A program made the translations under genes and the position numbers. The notes under the pieces are model-generated. The model did not search any database. It was not told the DNA's origin and saw only the letters and a list, made by a program, of their open reading frames with translations. A stretch of 64,000 nucleotides of DNA, taken from Amoebidium appalachense. Its lineage: Eukaryota; Ichthyosporea. Shown in pieces: positions 1-28,585 of the stretch; the first letter of the stretch is position 1; the number at the start of each line of letters is the position of its first letter. Where the stretch lies: assembly GCA_963693365.1 (NCBI GenBank), contig CAVNZM010000017.1:2108001-2172000 (forward strand). The letters are read 5' to 3'.

Positions 1-870
1 GGGCCCCGCCGGGGCACAATCTCAACCCCTTCACCGAGTGCCTTTGCATGAAGCCGCGCTGCATGTCATAGAGGGAAGCAAAAAACTCAGCCAAAAAGCC
101 ACAGCACCAACGTTTTTCTCTTCGCTCCACAAAAATCAAATGCATATTCCTTAGCAACCCCCTTCCCCCCCCCCCCCTTCTCCCTCCCCCCCCCCCTCTC
201 CCAGTGCCCAGCTTGTGTGGCACTTGCACGTGTTAACAGTGCTATAGCCCCCCCCCCCCCCCCCCCCCCCCCCCCCCACCACCACCACCACCACCAATCA
301 CCCCCTCCTTTGATAGCCACCCGACACCCAGCATAACACAACTGGAACACTGGCCCATGTGGTCAGCCACCCCCCCCCCCCCCCCCCCCCTCCTCCCCCT
401 CCCCCTCTCCTCTGGGGGGCCCACAATCTTTCTATATCTGGCATAAGCACATAAGCACTGGGGCAAAAAGCAGGTGGGATACACACCTGACAGGTTTGGC
501 CTATCGACCACGGCCGAGTAGACCTGCAGGGACGCATATGCATCAAGGGCAGCGTAGGTGGCCTGCACCTCTGATAGCGGCTCGTGCCAGTTGGAGCATC
601 GAACAAGTGCCGGCTTGGGCAGCTTCTTGCCTATGACCTGGGCAGTGATGTCGGCCAAGCCCCGGGCCGCAGAGGTGATAGCTGCACGGGCATAGCAGAA
701 CCGGCCCAGCTCCAGATAGCTGGCCACAGGGGTGCCGTAGTCCTTGTTGAGGTGGGCCGAGTCCGTGCCGATCTGCTTGCCCACCTTGATGATGCTGGGG
801 TCCCTAAGCAGCGCAATCAGCTCGTCCACCAGCCGCGCGGGCGGGCGTGGTTGGGGCCCATGCGTGCCAA
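1..870 (-). pseudogene. Partial second copy of transposase-exonuclease gene (exon 3 part, intron, exon 4 edge)
   Basis: Bases 1-870 repeat 6375-7260 in the same orientation with near identity; the visible differences are mainly homopolymer lengths. On the minus strand this covers the start of exon 4, the intron with its C-runs and triplet-repeat CCA, and the exonuclease-coding exon with the Exo II and Exo III motifs, up to the position where T bases begin to vanish. The upstream DDE exons are not present as readable coding sequence, so this copy cannot encode the protein. It could be a true recent direct duplication, but the T-less continuation makes a misassembled low-quality read more likely. 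The left end of the copy is outside the window. Confidence 0.75.
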
Positions 871-1540
871 GGGAAGATGTACACGGCCCGTGCGGGGCAA
901 CGCAGCGGCAAACCTGGACCGCGCCGGCCCACCCGAAGACCCACCGCAGCCAGCCCCACCACGCGGGCGCGCCCCCCAGGCGGCACGAAGGCCGCGAGCC
1001 ACCACCGCCCCCGGCAGCGGGACACCGGCAGGGAGGGCCGGCAGCCCAGCCCAGGCAGACCGCCGCACGCACCAGCGCAGCCCGCGACGGACGGGGCAGG
1101 CCGGGCAGGGGACACGCCACAAACGCCCGGCGGCAGCACCGACGAAGAAGGCCGGGCCCGCGAGCGCCGCGGGGCAGAGAGCGCGACACGGCAACCCGGG
1201 GCGCAGCCCAAACCGCGCCCGGACCGGGGCCGCACGGGAGAGGGCACCCGAGCAGCCAGCAGCGCCCCACCACAGCCCCACGAGACCAGGCCCACACAAC
1301 CCCCCCCCCCCCCCCAAACCCAGGCCCACAACCCCCCCCCCCCCCAAACCCCCCCCCCCCCCCCAAACCCAGGCCCACAACCCCCAGGCCCCCCCCCCAA
1401 ACCCCCCCCCCCCCACCCAGACCACCCCCCCCCCCCCCAACCCGACACACCCCCCCCCGCCCCCCCCACCCAGGCACGCCCCCCACAGGGCCCCGCCCCG
1501 GCGAGCGGACCAGGCGACCACCACCCCCGCCCCACTCCCT
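871..1540. other. T-depleted continuation of the duplicated copy (probable sequencing artefact)
   Basis: This stretch aligns to roughly 7258-7860 if every T is deleted from that sequence. From about 875 to 915 only some Ts are missing. From 916 to about 1534 there is not a single T, while A, C and G follow the other copy almost base for base. The long open frames over this stretch (proline-, arginine- and glycine-rich) are products of the missing base and are not genes. Confidence 0.85.
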
Positions 1541-2472
1541 CCCCCCACCCCCTCCCCCCACCCCCCACCCCCACCCCTCCCCCCGAGAAGAAGGGCCCGA
1601 AGCGGGGGGGGGGGGGGGGGGGAAGGGGAGAGGGGGAGCTCTGAGCCTCGGGTAGGGAAGTGGGGTCGGGGATGGAGAGGGAGGGGGGGGGGGGGGGGGA
1701 AGGGGCATATAATATTGGGCCTAGATATCATAGTATGGGGCCCCGGGGGAGGGAGAGGTGGGGGGGGGGGAGGGGGGAGGATCCACGGGAAAGACCTTTA
1801 GGTGCATGTTCTTATTTATACCCCCTTCGAATCATCCCCCTCTCCCCCCCCCCTCCCCCCTGAGTGCAGGCCGTGACGTAGCTACGATAACCCTGCAGAA
1901 GGCAACAAAAATGTATTAATTACTAGCACTATACATGTGTTCATAGTGCAGCTTGCACCACGTATGATCTCAGCAACTTTAAAGTAGTCACAAAGTTTAG
2001 TTATTTTCATTATTTTCATTGCTCTGAACTCTATTACTCTGAAATGATCACCGTGCATGTGCCGCAAGATAACAACCCTATATGTGTGCAGCTGCTGCCT
2101 GCAGGTTAGACTCGCTGAAAAGACAATTGTCAGTGTGCATCCGACGCTTGCAGCTGCAGCTAGCCTCTGCAACATTAATACTTGCCAAGTGAATGCTCTT
2201 ACACTTGATCATCATTCACTCAAAAAACCGAGGACCGACAGATTAAATATTAATGTCGATCCGAATGATCAGCAAGTGTCTATGCGTACTACTATATATA
2301 CACACACGTAAAATGCGAAGCTATCAGTTACAAGGCACACCTGCTGCACTGGCACACATACACATACACACCGGCAGATCGATGCTGTCAAAATTTACTT
2401 TCATGTACTTCGTAGGTCCGACACAGGTGCACATGAACACGTACATATGTACAAGCCGCGCACACACCACAC
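1541..2472. other. Low-complexity purine/pyrimidine runs, then unique AT-rich sequence without a gene
   Basis: Bases 1541-1860 are C-runs followed by G-runs with short unique pieces and no counterpart I could find in the other copy. Bases 1861-2472 are ordinary unique sequence without a frame that looks coding. Nothing regulatory can be supported. Confidence 0.5.
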
Positions 2473-2588
2473 CACACATACACACACACACACACACACT
2501 CACACACACACACGCACACACGCACACACGCACACACGCACACACGCACGCACGCACGCACACACACACACACACGCACGCACGCGCG

Positions 2589-2672
<84 letters not shown>
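2473..2672. repeat. (CA)n microsatellite
   Basis: About 200 bases of CA dinucleotides with interspersed CG and CACG variants. It produces histidine/threonine frames on one strand and cysteine/valine frames on the other, none of them real. Confidence 0.95.
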
Positions 2673-2675
<3 letters not shown>

Positions 2676-3092
2676 CACTGGGTGCGCTCGCTGGGGATTA
2701 GTTTTTTGGCACGCTGTTGACTTTATCGTGTGTTTATTATTTGCTATTTATTGGCCAGCGGCCAACATTTAAAAATATACTATATACCTAAAAATAGATA
2801 CTGACTACGGCCAGCAGACATTATACACCTTCCAGGACACATTAACACCAATAGTCTAACACACCATACTCTCGATCACAAAGAATTCCTAACAAACAGA
2901 GAAAAGTGCAAAGGCTCTGTACTATTTATTACTCAGATTCTAAATTTTAATTCTTTACAGTAAACTTCGGAATGAAAGCTAGCCCCCCCCCCCCCCCCCC
3001 CCCTCCCCCCTAACATGACTGTACGAAGAACAGGTATAACTTGAAGCACTACAACACATATGAGATCCGTTACATTGGTGTACATTCCAATA

Positions 3093-4761
3093 TTAGACAC
3101 TAGTTTGGCTACTCTGACTACTCTGAGATCCTGATTGGCTGCCTGCAGACTTGCGGCCACGATTACTTTGCTTTCGATCGTGCCATTGCAGCTGCGTCTC
3201 TCCAGCAGGTGGCAACGCCAGGCCCAGCACAGCAGATGCACGAGAAGGGGGTGGGAACTGCCCACCAGCCGAGGGCTGGCCCACATGGCCCAAGTAAGGA
3301 TGGGGACCGTGCTGCGGCAGTAGCCCAGGCATGGGGAAGGCAGGGCCGGGCTGAGGCGGCATGATGCCCCACGGTGGGGGCCAGCCATGTGGGTGGTGCG
3401 GGCCTGGATGGGGTGCAGGGGGCATGTGCGGCACATGGCCCTGCTGCATGTCAAGCGCGGGTGCTGGTGGCATGGCATCCTGATTGGCTGCAACCCAACG
3501 TGGGCAGCTCTTGGCCCGATTGGAGCCGGGGCAGCCCTTGCCCTGGCGGCCACACGTCTTGCAGGTCTTGGGGGCTCTCTGGGGTGGCTGCATAGGAGGG
3601 GGCACCGGCAAATCCATCTGCAGGGGCCCCTCAGGGCCAATGTTGCGATGCTTTTTGCCCACTAGCATGGGCAAGGGCCGCTCACGCTGCGCCCCTGCAT
3701 CGACACCGTCTGGAACAGGGAGGGGTGGCAAGGGGGCAGGCCGTATGGTTGCTGGCACAGCGTCTGCCCTCTCCTCGCGCATACGCTTGCGGTGATCTGC
3801 CAGGCCCTCGTGTGTGGAGCGCTGTGCATGTGCCGTCTGCCAGGTCTTCCACTTGTCGAAATGCTTCTTGATGTAGGCCGCATCCTTCATGTAGATTCCC
3901 CCAGCCACAGAGGCAGCCTTGTTGAAGTCTTGGGCCAAAGCCTCGAACAGCTGGCCGTTGGGCTTTGCATGTGCCTTGTAGGTGCCCAGGAGCAGCGTGC
4001 TGAATAGCTTGCGCTCCTGAGGGGTAAGCACCGGAAGGAAGGGGATGGCCACATGTTGCTTCTGCGCCAGGAACTTGTAGTCGCCCCTCAGTGCAGGGTC
4101 CGGCTGTGGTGCACCACGCGCCACCTGGTTGCCCCCCCCCATGGCAGCACCGTCACCCTCCTCGACCTCACAGTCCTCTGGCCCGCCCATCACGCCATTG
4201 GCTGCAGGCTCGATGTTATCAGACGGAGGTGGGGGTGCGGGCACCGCAACTGGCTCCTGCGCCGGGGCATTGGCCACACAGGAGAGCGGGGCAAAGTTGA
4301 AGTACTCCTCCGGTAGCTTGTAGCAGCCTACGGGTACCCACTGGGGGTCGAGGTGATGGCCGTACAGCATCAGCGCCAGTGCCTCCATGTCGTCAACAAT
4401 CCAGGGGCTGTAGTGGGGGGGCCCCGATGCCTGACCCAGGCGGTTGCGGTAGTGTGCACGCAGGTTGTGGCGGTGGCGCCTATTGGACATGGTGGCGTCC
4501 AGCAGGCGCAGCGACATGCGTGTGGCCCCAAAGTGGGTGGCCAGGGGGTTGTGCACTGCCCCCTCCACCTCGTTGGTGCCCCGGATGCAGCGGTAGCGCA
4601 TGAGCCCATCTGCGTCGGCAGTGGTCTCGTAGTAGAGGGGCAGGCCGGGGGGGTCCGACAGACAGCCATTTTGGGCGTGTTCGAGCAGCGACTGTGGGGG
4701 CACAAGCAAACATCAGAGAGATGGGTGGGTGGTGGTGGTGGTAGTGTGTGTGTATGTGTGT

Positions 4762-4792
<31 letters not shown>

Positions 4793-4874
4793 GGGGGGGG
4801 GATGGGGTTGCTAAGGAAAAAAACGAGCAGGGAAAGGCAAAAAACAACTGGCTAGGCAGCAAGGGCCGTGCGGG

Positions 4875-4942
<68 letters not shown>

Positions 4943-4946
4943 ATGT

Positions 4947-4981
<35 letters not shown>

Positions 4982-5529
4982 GGCTAGGGTGTGCGTGTGT
5001 GTGCAGATGAACCAAGGATGACAAATAAGCGAAGAATCTTTTCTGTGGTGGTGGAGTTGTTGGGCGCCTGCAGGGGAGGGGGGGGGGGGGGGGGGGGGGG
5101 GGGTTGTTGCCTCGAGTCTTTCAAAGCCATCCTTCTTGAACAGAGGCTTGCCATCCGGTCCGGGCGGCACATCCTTGTAGGTGTTTTTGAACTCCACCAG
5201 CCGCGAGACCAGCGTGTATGGGTCGGGAATAACCCGCCGGATGCGCTCCATGAAGTAGCTCAGGTCGCCGCCCTTGAGCTCGGTTTCAATGTCGATGCCC
5301 TTCTGCTCCAGCACCCCCTGTGAGGCAGGATGCCAATATTAATTTACTACGCACACTGCAATTTGGGTTTGGTAGACTTTGATACCTGCCGTTATTGTAG
5401 GACCCCTCCCCCTCCACCCCCCCATCTTCTCCCCCAACACAAGTAAAAAATGCATGTGGCTATTTCCCCCCACAACCCTACATTATTTCTCTCTAGGCAT
5501 ATGAATAACCCCCACTCTCCCCTCCCCCC

Positions 5530-5571
<42 letters not shown>

Positions 5572-8500
5572 TTCCCCCCCCTCTCTCTGAGGCTCAGGCT
5601 CTCTCTCTTCCCTCAGAAGTTTTGTCGAAGGTGTGCATGGTTGTGGGTGGAATGGTGAGTGTGTGCTAACGAGTGTATGTGTGTGTGCGCGTCAGTCACG
5701 CATGTTGTTGTTGCCGTTTTTTTTATTTTTATTTTTTATTTTTTATTTTGGGGGGGGGGGGGGGGGGGGGGGGGGCACCTTCACATGTAAAAAAAAAAAA
5801 CCGTAATCCTCTTCATTCCACACAAATATTGCCTCGCTGAGTGAGCGTGCGTACTCAGCCCTGCGGGGGTGTGACTTGTACGTGCCGTCCGCCGTGTTTG
5901 CAATGGAGTGGAAGGCGTCATTCAGCACAGTCTGCCACACCACCTCCCCAGGCGGTGCCTGGCCCAACATGCCCTCTCTGGGAGCTGCCTCGGGTCCCCC
6001 TGGGGCTGCCTCAAGGCCCCCCGGGGCTGCCTGGGGGTCCTGGGGGGGTGCCTGTGGGCCGGCAAGGGGTTGCTGCTGCTCGGCAGGGGGAGGACTGGCA
6101 GGGGGGAGGGGCTGGGTCAGGGACCACCGGCACCTCGGCACCTGGGTCCGGTGGGGGCTGAATGGGCCGTAGCCACTGCAGGTGCACCATCAGCTCAAAG
6201 GGCGGCGGGCCCAGCTCTCCCAGGGTCTTGCCCTTGTCGGGGCCAAAGGGCACCTGCATGGCCGGCGACAGCACCTGATCCACCCGCACCACTGCATGCT
6301 TCTTGCCCACCTTCATGCCCCCCCAGCGCTCCGGCTGCACAGCCAGCACCACCCCGGTGGCTGCTGCAGCATGTGGGCCCCGCCGGGGCACAATCTCAAC
6401 CCCTTCACCGAGTGCCTTTGCATGAAGCCGCGCTGCATGTCATAGAGGGAAGCAAAAAACTCAGCCAAAAAGCCACAGCACCAACGTTTTTCTCTTCGCT
6501 CCACAAAAAATCAAATGCATATTCCTTAGCAACCCCCTTCCCCCCCCCCCCCCCCCCTTCTCCCTCCCCCCCCCCCCCCTCTCCCAGTGCCCAGCTTGTG
6601 TGGCACTTGCACGTGTTAACAGTGCTATAGCCCCCCCCCCCCCCCCCCCCCCCCCCCCCCACCACCACCACCACCACCACCAATCACCCCCTCCTTTGAT
6701 AGCCACCCGACACCCAGCATAACACAACTGGAACACTGGCCCATGTGGTCAGCCACCCCCCCCCCCCCCCCCCCCCCCCCCTCCTCCCCCCCCTCCCCCT
6801 CTCCTCTGGGGGGCCCACAATCTTTCTATATCTGGCATAAGCACATAAGCACTGGGGCAAAAAGCAGGTGGGATACACACCTGACAGGTTTGGCCTATCG
6901 ACCACGGCCGAGTAGACCTGCAGGGACGCATATGCATCAAGGGCAGCGTAGGTGGCCTGCACCTCTGATAGCGGCTCGTGCCAGTTGGAGCATCGAACAA
7001 GTGCCGGCTTGGGCAGCTTCTTGCCTATGACCTGGGCAGTGATGTCGGCCAAGCCCCGGGCCGCAGAGGTGATAGCTGCACGGGCATAGCAGAACCGGCC
7101 CAGCTCCAGATAGCTGGCCACAGGGGTGCCGTAGTCCTTGTTGAGGTGGGCCGAGTCCGTGCCGATCTGCTTGCCCACCTTGATGATGCTGGGGTCCCTA
7201 AGCAGCGCAATCAGCTCGTCCACCAGCCGCGCGGGCGGGCTGTGGTTGGGGCCCATGCGTGCCAAGTGGAAGATGTACACGGCCCGTGCGGTGGCAATCT
7301 GCAGCGTGCAAACCTTGGACCGCGCCTGGCCCACCCGATAGACCCACTCGCAGTCCAGCCCCACCACGCGGTGCTGCTGCCCCTCCAGGTCGGCACGAAT
7401 GGCCGCTGTAGCCACCACCGCCCCCTGGCAGTCGGTGTACACCGGCTTAGGGTAGTTGGCCGGCAGCTCCAGCCCAGGCAGACCGTCCGTCACGCTTACC
7501 AGCGCAGCCTCGTTCAGACGGACGGGGCATTTTGGCCGGGCTAGGGTTGGAAACATGCGCTCAACAAACGCCCGGTCTTGGCAGCACCGATCTGTGTAGA
7601 AGAAGGCCGGGCCCTTGCTGTTGAGCGCCGCCGTGGTGGCAGAGATGCGCTGGATCACGGGCTCAATCTCCTGGTGGCTGCAGTCCCGTGTAAATACCTG
7701 CGCCCGGATCTCTGGGGTGCCGCACTGTGTGAGAGGGCATCTCCGAGCAGCCATGCATGTTCTAGCTTCCCTTACCACATGGCCCTTCACGAGACTTCAG
7801 TGCCCACACAATCCTTTCCCCCTCCCTCCCCCCAAACCCATGTGCCCACATACTTTCCCCTCCCCTCTCCCCCAAAACCCTTCCCCCTCCTTCCCCCCAA
7901 ACCCATGTGCCCACATACTTTCCCCAGGCCTCCCTTTCCCCCAAAATCTTCCCCCCCCCCTCCCCCTAAACCCATGTACCTACAATCCTTCCCCCTTCCT
8001 CCCCCTAAACCCTTGTGATCACAATCCTTTCCCCCTCTCTGCCTTCCCCCCAAACCCATGTGCCCACGATCCTTCCCCACTCCCCCTCCCCCCAAACCAT
8101 GGGACAGCCCTCCATATGGCACCTACTGTCCCCCCCCCCCCCCCCCCCCACCCCACCCCGGGCCTCTTGCCCTCTCTACCTTCAACCCCGACGGTGGTGT
8201 CTCTCCCCCCCCCCCCCCCCCCCTGCATCCCTTGCAATCACTGGCCCCTACTCCCATTCTGCTTGGCAGAAGCTTGCCCCCCCCCCCCCCCCCCCTCCCC
8301 CCCCCCTCCCCCCCCCCCCCCCCCCCCCCGATTCCCCGCCAAAAGAAAGCTCCACCCCAGCCCACCCCAATCTCTACCCAGCAAAAACACATACACACAT
8401 ATCTGGAGCTTCCTAGTTTTTGCTCGACAGGGCAAGAATTGTCCCCAAAACCCACATACTACAAACCTCTACTCACAGTGTGCCACCTCATTAAATGTGG

Positions 8501-8573
8501 AGCCTAAGAGATTTAAAGGCCCTAGAGGGGGGGAGGGGGGGGGGAGGGGGGGGGGGGGGGAGGGGGGGCGTGT

Positions 8574-8604
<31 letters not shown>

Positions 8605-9267
8605 TGGGGGTGTGTGGGGGGGGGGGGAGGGGGGGGAGAGGGGGCCTGGGGGAGAGTGGGGGGAGGGGGGGAGAAGAGGAGGGACCACACACCGCCAAGC
8701 TCGTTTACACAAGTCCATAGGCCTCGGTACAGAGGCTCCCCATTGATGCCGGTGAGCTTCCCAATTTGGAAGGTGTGGTCGGCCTTGAGCACGTTGTTTA
8801 CGGGCTTGAGCTGCGTGTCCAGGCTCTGGTACTTTGCCGTGCGGTCGCTGAACTCAGTATACACGGCACTCAGGTATTTGCCTGAACCCCAAGTACTGTT
8901 AGAACTCCACCACCCTCCCATCAGGACCATCCCCCCCATTCCCTCTAGTCCCTCGTGTTCATCTCACCTCTCTGTATTTTCGTAAGTCTGTATGGCTTTT
9001 CCCATCTCAAAAACGCTACACACCCATCTCCGGCCGTTTGCCCCCCCCCCCCCCCCCCCCCCCTCCCCCCCCCCCCCCCCTCCCCCCGCCTCCCGGCGCG
9101 CGCAAACCCTCCAAGTCATTGCACCAACTTTCACCTTCTTTCCCCTTTGTGCCCCATCTGCAGTTTGTCCCCTGCACGTCCGTTTGCCCTTCCCCCCACA
9201 CCCTCCTGCCACTACTATAATAACCATTAAGTACCGCCACCAAGATCCAGTCTACCACCATGTGCCC

Positions 9268-9310
<43 letters not shown>

Positions 9311-9459
9311 CTCTCCACCTCCTTTCCCCCAACACACACAGACACACATGCGCACACCCACCATCTAATTTCAGGCATAACAGTTCTCCACGATTTCCCA
9401 AGCACACTCACTGGTACATGGACCGTTATGCTTTCACCCCTCTGATGATCCCTCTGCCC

Positions 9460-9497
<38 letters not shown>

Positions 9498-9587
9498 ACC
9501 ACCACCACCACCACCACCACCATGACTGATTGCCACCACCACCACCTAATCCATCACCATGTCCCCCCTCCCCCCTCCCCCCCCCCC

Positions 9588-9618
<31 letters not shown>

Positions 9619-11013
9619 ACACACGGACCCACAAGTACACGCACACTCACAGGCGCACATCCACCACCACACATCCACCACCACCATAATAGAAACTTAT
9701 TGACCACACTTCCAAAACCCATTTCCAAGTCCCCCCCCCCCCCTAAAAAAAAAATAAAAAATAATAAAACAAAACCCTACCAAGCCAACCCAAAAAATGC
9801 CCAAGCACGTGCATACAAAACAATGGGGACCATTTACACACCCAAAATGCAGTGCACACTTGCCTGAAGGCACATGTCCAGCGTAACCATTTTTGTCACC
9901 AAACGCCGAGAACTTAGCCGCCTGCTCCTCTGGGGGAAGTTCTGTCAGGCGCTGGTCGTGGGGGCGGAAATCGTTACGCTTTTTGAGTTCATACTTGGTC
10001 CAATGCAGCGCCCTCGAGTAATACAGGAGCCGCTGCTCGTCGTATCGCTGCTTGTGGAGCTCCGAGAGGAGGGTGGCAAAGGCGTTTGGGCCCACACCTT
10101 TGTCTGCCAGTGCACGCAACAATGTTACCACCTTTAGGTCGAGCCCACTGCGGTGGCTAAGGTAGGCCGGAAACTGATCACGCATGAAGAGTGGAAGGCG
10201 TTTAATTGTCTGGGGGTTTGTGCCGGCAAAGTTTTTTTTGCATGTGTCACAAAAGTACCGGGCCGTGATAATGTAGTAGCAGCTGTCAAAGTCGATAACA
10301 CGCCGTCCTACGGGGTTGCTCATGAACCCATTGCGAGAAGTACGGTGTGGGTTGGGGTGGTTGTGGGGGTCCACGTAGTGATCATCGAAGGGGCACGGCA
10401 CCATGAAACCGGGAGACAACCTTTCCGGAAGCCAGGCAAAACATCTGGGTTTGTAGAAAGGCGCTGGATCGCCCCCAAATTTAAAGCCTATAATGGGAGG
10501 TGGAAGATGCCACCCCACAGGCGTCTTCTCATCTTTGAGACTCTCTTTCACTGTGTGCAGGTGCGACTTGATTGTTTCGCCCGCCGCGTCAGAAAACTCC
10601 TCTCCACCGTCATCCCCGTCCGTATTATCTTCTCCCTCTTCCTCCCCTTCATCCTCGTCTACCCGGTACGCATCTGCTGCTGCATTTAGCAAAGGTTCCT
10701 CGTCGGGTTGCACCTGTATGTCTGGTGGGTGTGGAGCAGGGGCCCGATCCATTTCTCTTGGTAACGAATGGACGCTACCTGCCTCAACTACACGGGCCCT
10801 TATGTCGGCGGCCTTAGATAGAGGGGGCTGTTCGGGTTGTACGTTTACGTTTAGTTCCTGCAAAACAGCTTTGTTTGCCGTCCCAAAACCTGCAAAGTTC
10901 GCTAAAGGCTGAACAAATGCAGCATCTTTTTTTTTGCGCCCAGCTCCCTCCCTAGCTCCGCCTGTTTTATGCCCAGGGCGCTGTGTTGTGCCCTTAGGGC
11001 AGCCTGGCTTCAT
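3093..11013 (-). CDS. Putative DDE transposase with embedded WRN/RRP6-type 3'-5' exonuclease and DUF6729-like zinc region
   Basis: Six exons join in phase on the minus strand: 11013-9864, 8881-8691, 7724-6881, 6432-5779, 5317-5111 and 4691-3093, about 1,547 codons. The N-terminus is basic, with a GAREGAGRKK-type motif. It is followed by a Cys/His cluster (CPFD, HPNPH, FCDTCKK) resembling DUF6729. An RNase-H/DDE-like core can be read as KADHTF (Asp near 418), FYTDRCCQD (Asp near 492) and RGTNEVEGAVH (Glu near 1058). Between the last two sits a complete DEDDy exonuclease: GLDCEW, VGKQIGTDSAHLNKD and YAALDAY. The C-terminus is Pro/Gly/Met-rich and holds a CxxC...C cluster. Exon 4 needs one C removed from the run at 6101-6106 to stay in frame. 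Introns 1 and 5 use GC donors. The start is the first in-frame ATG after a stop; an upstream exon is possible. Motifs and splice phases are seen; transposase function is inferred. Confidence 0.72.
4877..4980. repeat. (CT)n plus poly-G block in intron 5
   Basis: (CT)n runs for about 50 bases, followed by a short TG stretch and a G-run of over 30 bases. It lies inside the last intron of the minus-strand transposase gene, where the G-run reads as C in the sense direction. Confidence 0.9.
6101..6106 (-). other. Frame-breaking homopolymer in exon 4 of transposase-exonuclease gene
   Basis: Upstream coding is open in one minus-strand frame (through FELMVHLQWLRP) and downstream coding is open in another (AEQQQPLAG to the exon end). 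The overlap lies at a six-base run (G on plus, C in sense). One base fewer joins the frames and also makes the exon length fit the splice phase on both sides. It is either a homopolymer sequencing error or a real inactivating indel. Confidence 0.6.
9864..9865 (-). other. GC-AG intron 1 of transposase-exonuclease gene (donor junction)
   Basis: The exon ends CAG and the intron starts GCAAGT, the classic strong GC-donor context. The acceptor at 8882-8884 restores the frame into the exon carrying KADHTF. No GT donor nearby gives the right phase. Confidence 0.65.
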
Positions 11014-12021
11014 TTTAAACACTTGGGGCCTGGCCCCCTGCCCCCCTAGTGCGACTACGTTACCGCAAACATTCCCGTATTCCAGTGTGCTCGGCAATGC
11101 TGCTCATGGCCTTCCCGGACTGGTTGTGACCAGTAAAGAGCGCGCCAATTCCTGACCGCCGCCTACAGCAGTGTATGATCTGTTATCCATATTCGGCAAA
11201 AGGGGTCTTGCCCAACCAATGGCTTGAATCCTTGTAACTTTGCTTTATCCATATAAGGTTAGCTGAACACCCCCCCTCCAATCATACCCCCCCCTTCTCT
11301 CTAGTAGTAGCTCCTGGCATCCCGCACCCCCCCCGTGGCGAACATTTCGCCACGGCCCTCCGAAAAAAAGGTGGTTTCGCGCACTCTGAAGACGCCAAAG
11401 GCTTTTCGTTCAGTTGCACAGTATAGTTTTTGTTATATTTCTGAGAAGATATTGTTCGATTTAGGCAAGAAAACACTTACAATAGGCCTCAGGAGCGGTA
11501 TATAAGAAGTTCTGGTGGTAAACGCCGGGGGGTTAGCGTTTTTTGAACCGGGTACGTGGACTTTTTGAGGCAAGGTACACAGGAACTTGAACCCACCAAA
11601 TCTATGGCTGAAAAATGTGCTGTTGTGCACCTTTTCAATGTGCTAAGTTTCTGTGGTTTATTTGAATGATCGGTAGTTGTTTTCTGTGCTCGATATTTCC
11701 CCGGGCGATGTAAGACAGGGACTCAGACAACCCCACTTTGGGGTTCTGTTATCTGTTTTTACAGCGCCCGGGCCAGTTTGTTTTAATCTGTGATCCATGT
11801 TTTAACCTATTCCTATTTTTTTCTACTTATGGTATGTGCTACTTGTTAGATCTATCGTTCCTTGTCGTCCAGCGAAAGAAACAGATGGGATTGATCAATT
11901 CTCTGCCCTTCTTAATGAAGATTGTAGCATGCTAGATCTACGAAGGAGCCACACCGATCCTCGAAAAGTCTACCCTAAACAAGAAAGCACGCACCCACAC
12001 AGACACACACACACACACAAG

Positions 12022-12060
<39 letters not shown>

Positions 12061-12119
12061 ACACATACAAACTTACTCACACGCTCACACGCTCGCTTTC
12101 CCCCGCCCCCCTCACACAT

Positions 12120-12169
<50 letters not shown>

Positions 12170-12192
12170 ACACACGCACACACACGCACACG

Positions 12193-12247
<55 letters not shown>

Positions 12248-12477
12248 CGTAAACACACCCTCCCCATCCCCAACCACACACACACGCGCGAACACAAACA
12301 CGCACACACGTTCTCTCTCGTTCTCCTTTTCTTTCTACGCTGAGTGCATGGTTCTTTTTCTCTTTTTCTTTATCATTCCGAAACCTTCACGTGTTCTTGT
12401 AAAACCCATTTTCAGGGGTTCGTTTTCTATGTCAACCCTTACCTGCCCTTTGACACGAAAACAGCCCAAAAAGCAAC
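11014..12477. other. Divergent intergenic region between the transposase and EPS15-like genes
   Basis: The two genes are transcribed away from each other, so both promoters should lie here. I see unique AT-rich sequence up to about 11990, a (CA)n block at 11996-12305 and a pyrimidine-rich stretch (TTCTCTCTC, TTTCTTTC) just before the EPS15-like start. No TATA box or initiator can be named with confidence, and no other coding frame is convincing. Confidence 0.5.
11996..12305. repeat. (CA)n microsatellite block
   Basis: Three long CA arrays broken by short C-rich and CACG segments, in the shared upstream region of two divergent genes. Confidence 0.95.
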
Positions 12478-28207
<15,730 letters not shown>

Positions 28208-28585
28208 ACTCGGATGTTTGTTGGATTATGTGAAGTCTGTTTTTTTTTGTGTATGTGTGTGTTAATGCTCTCCTTGTGGGTGTGGGTGTGGGCGTGTGTG
28301 GGTGTGTGCACGCGCACACGTGTGTGTGTGTGCGTGTGTGCGTGTGTGCGTGTGTGCGAATGCTCGATTTTGGGGATCTCATTTCGCATAGAGCAGGATC
28401 CAGTTATCATAGTTCTCTAGCAGCTCTTGAGGGTGTAGTAGTATTTAAGTCTATCCAATGATTGAGATATGACGTTTGAGAGATCATGTGAGGCTGATGA
28501 AAAGAAACGTTTTGAGCCCCATTCTTCACTATATGACTGCGTATGTTAGTGTTGTTTGACTATATATATAGTTTAGCCTACTAGT
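28208..28585. other. 3' flank of the EPS15-like gene
   Basis: A TG-rich stretch to about 28358, then unique AT-rich sequence. I cannot assign a polyadenylation signal with confidence. Confidence 0.4.

Noticed and set aside
242-1801. Overlapping long frames on both strands rich in Gly, Pro and Arg
   Set aside because: They are produced by C/G runs and by the T-less artefact; none has a domain or codon-like structure.
2253-2720. His/Thr and Cys/Val frames, here and at every other CA/TG tract
   Set aside because: Translations of dinucleotide repeats, open in several frames on both strands at once.
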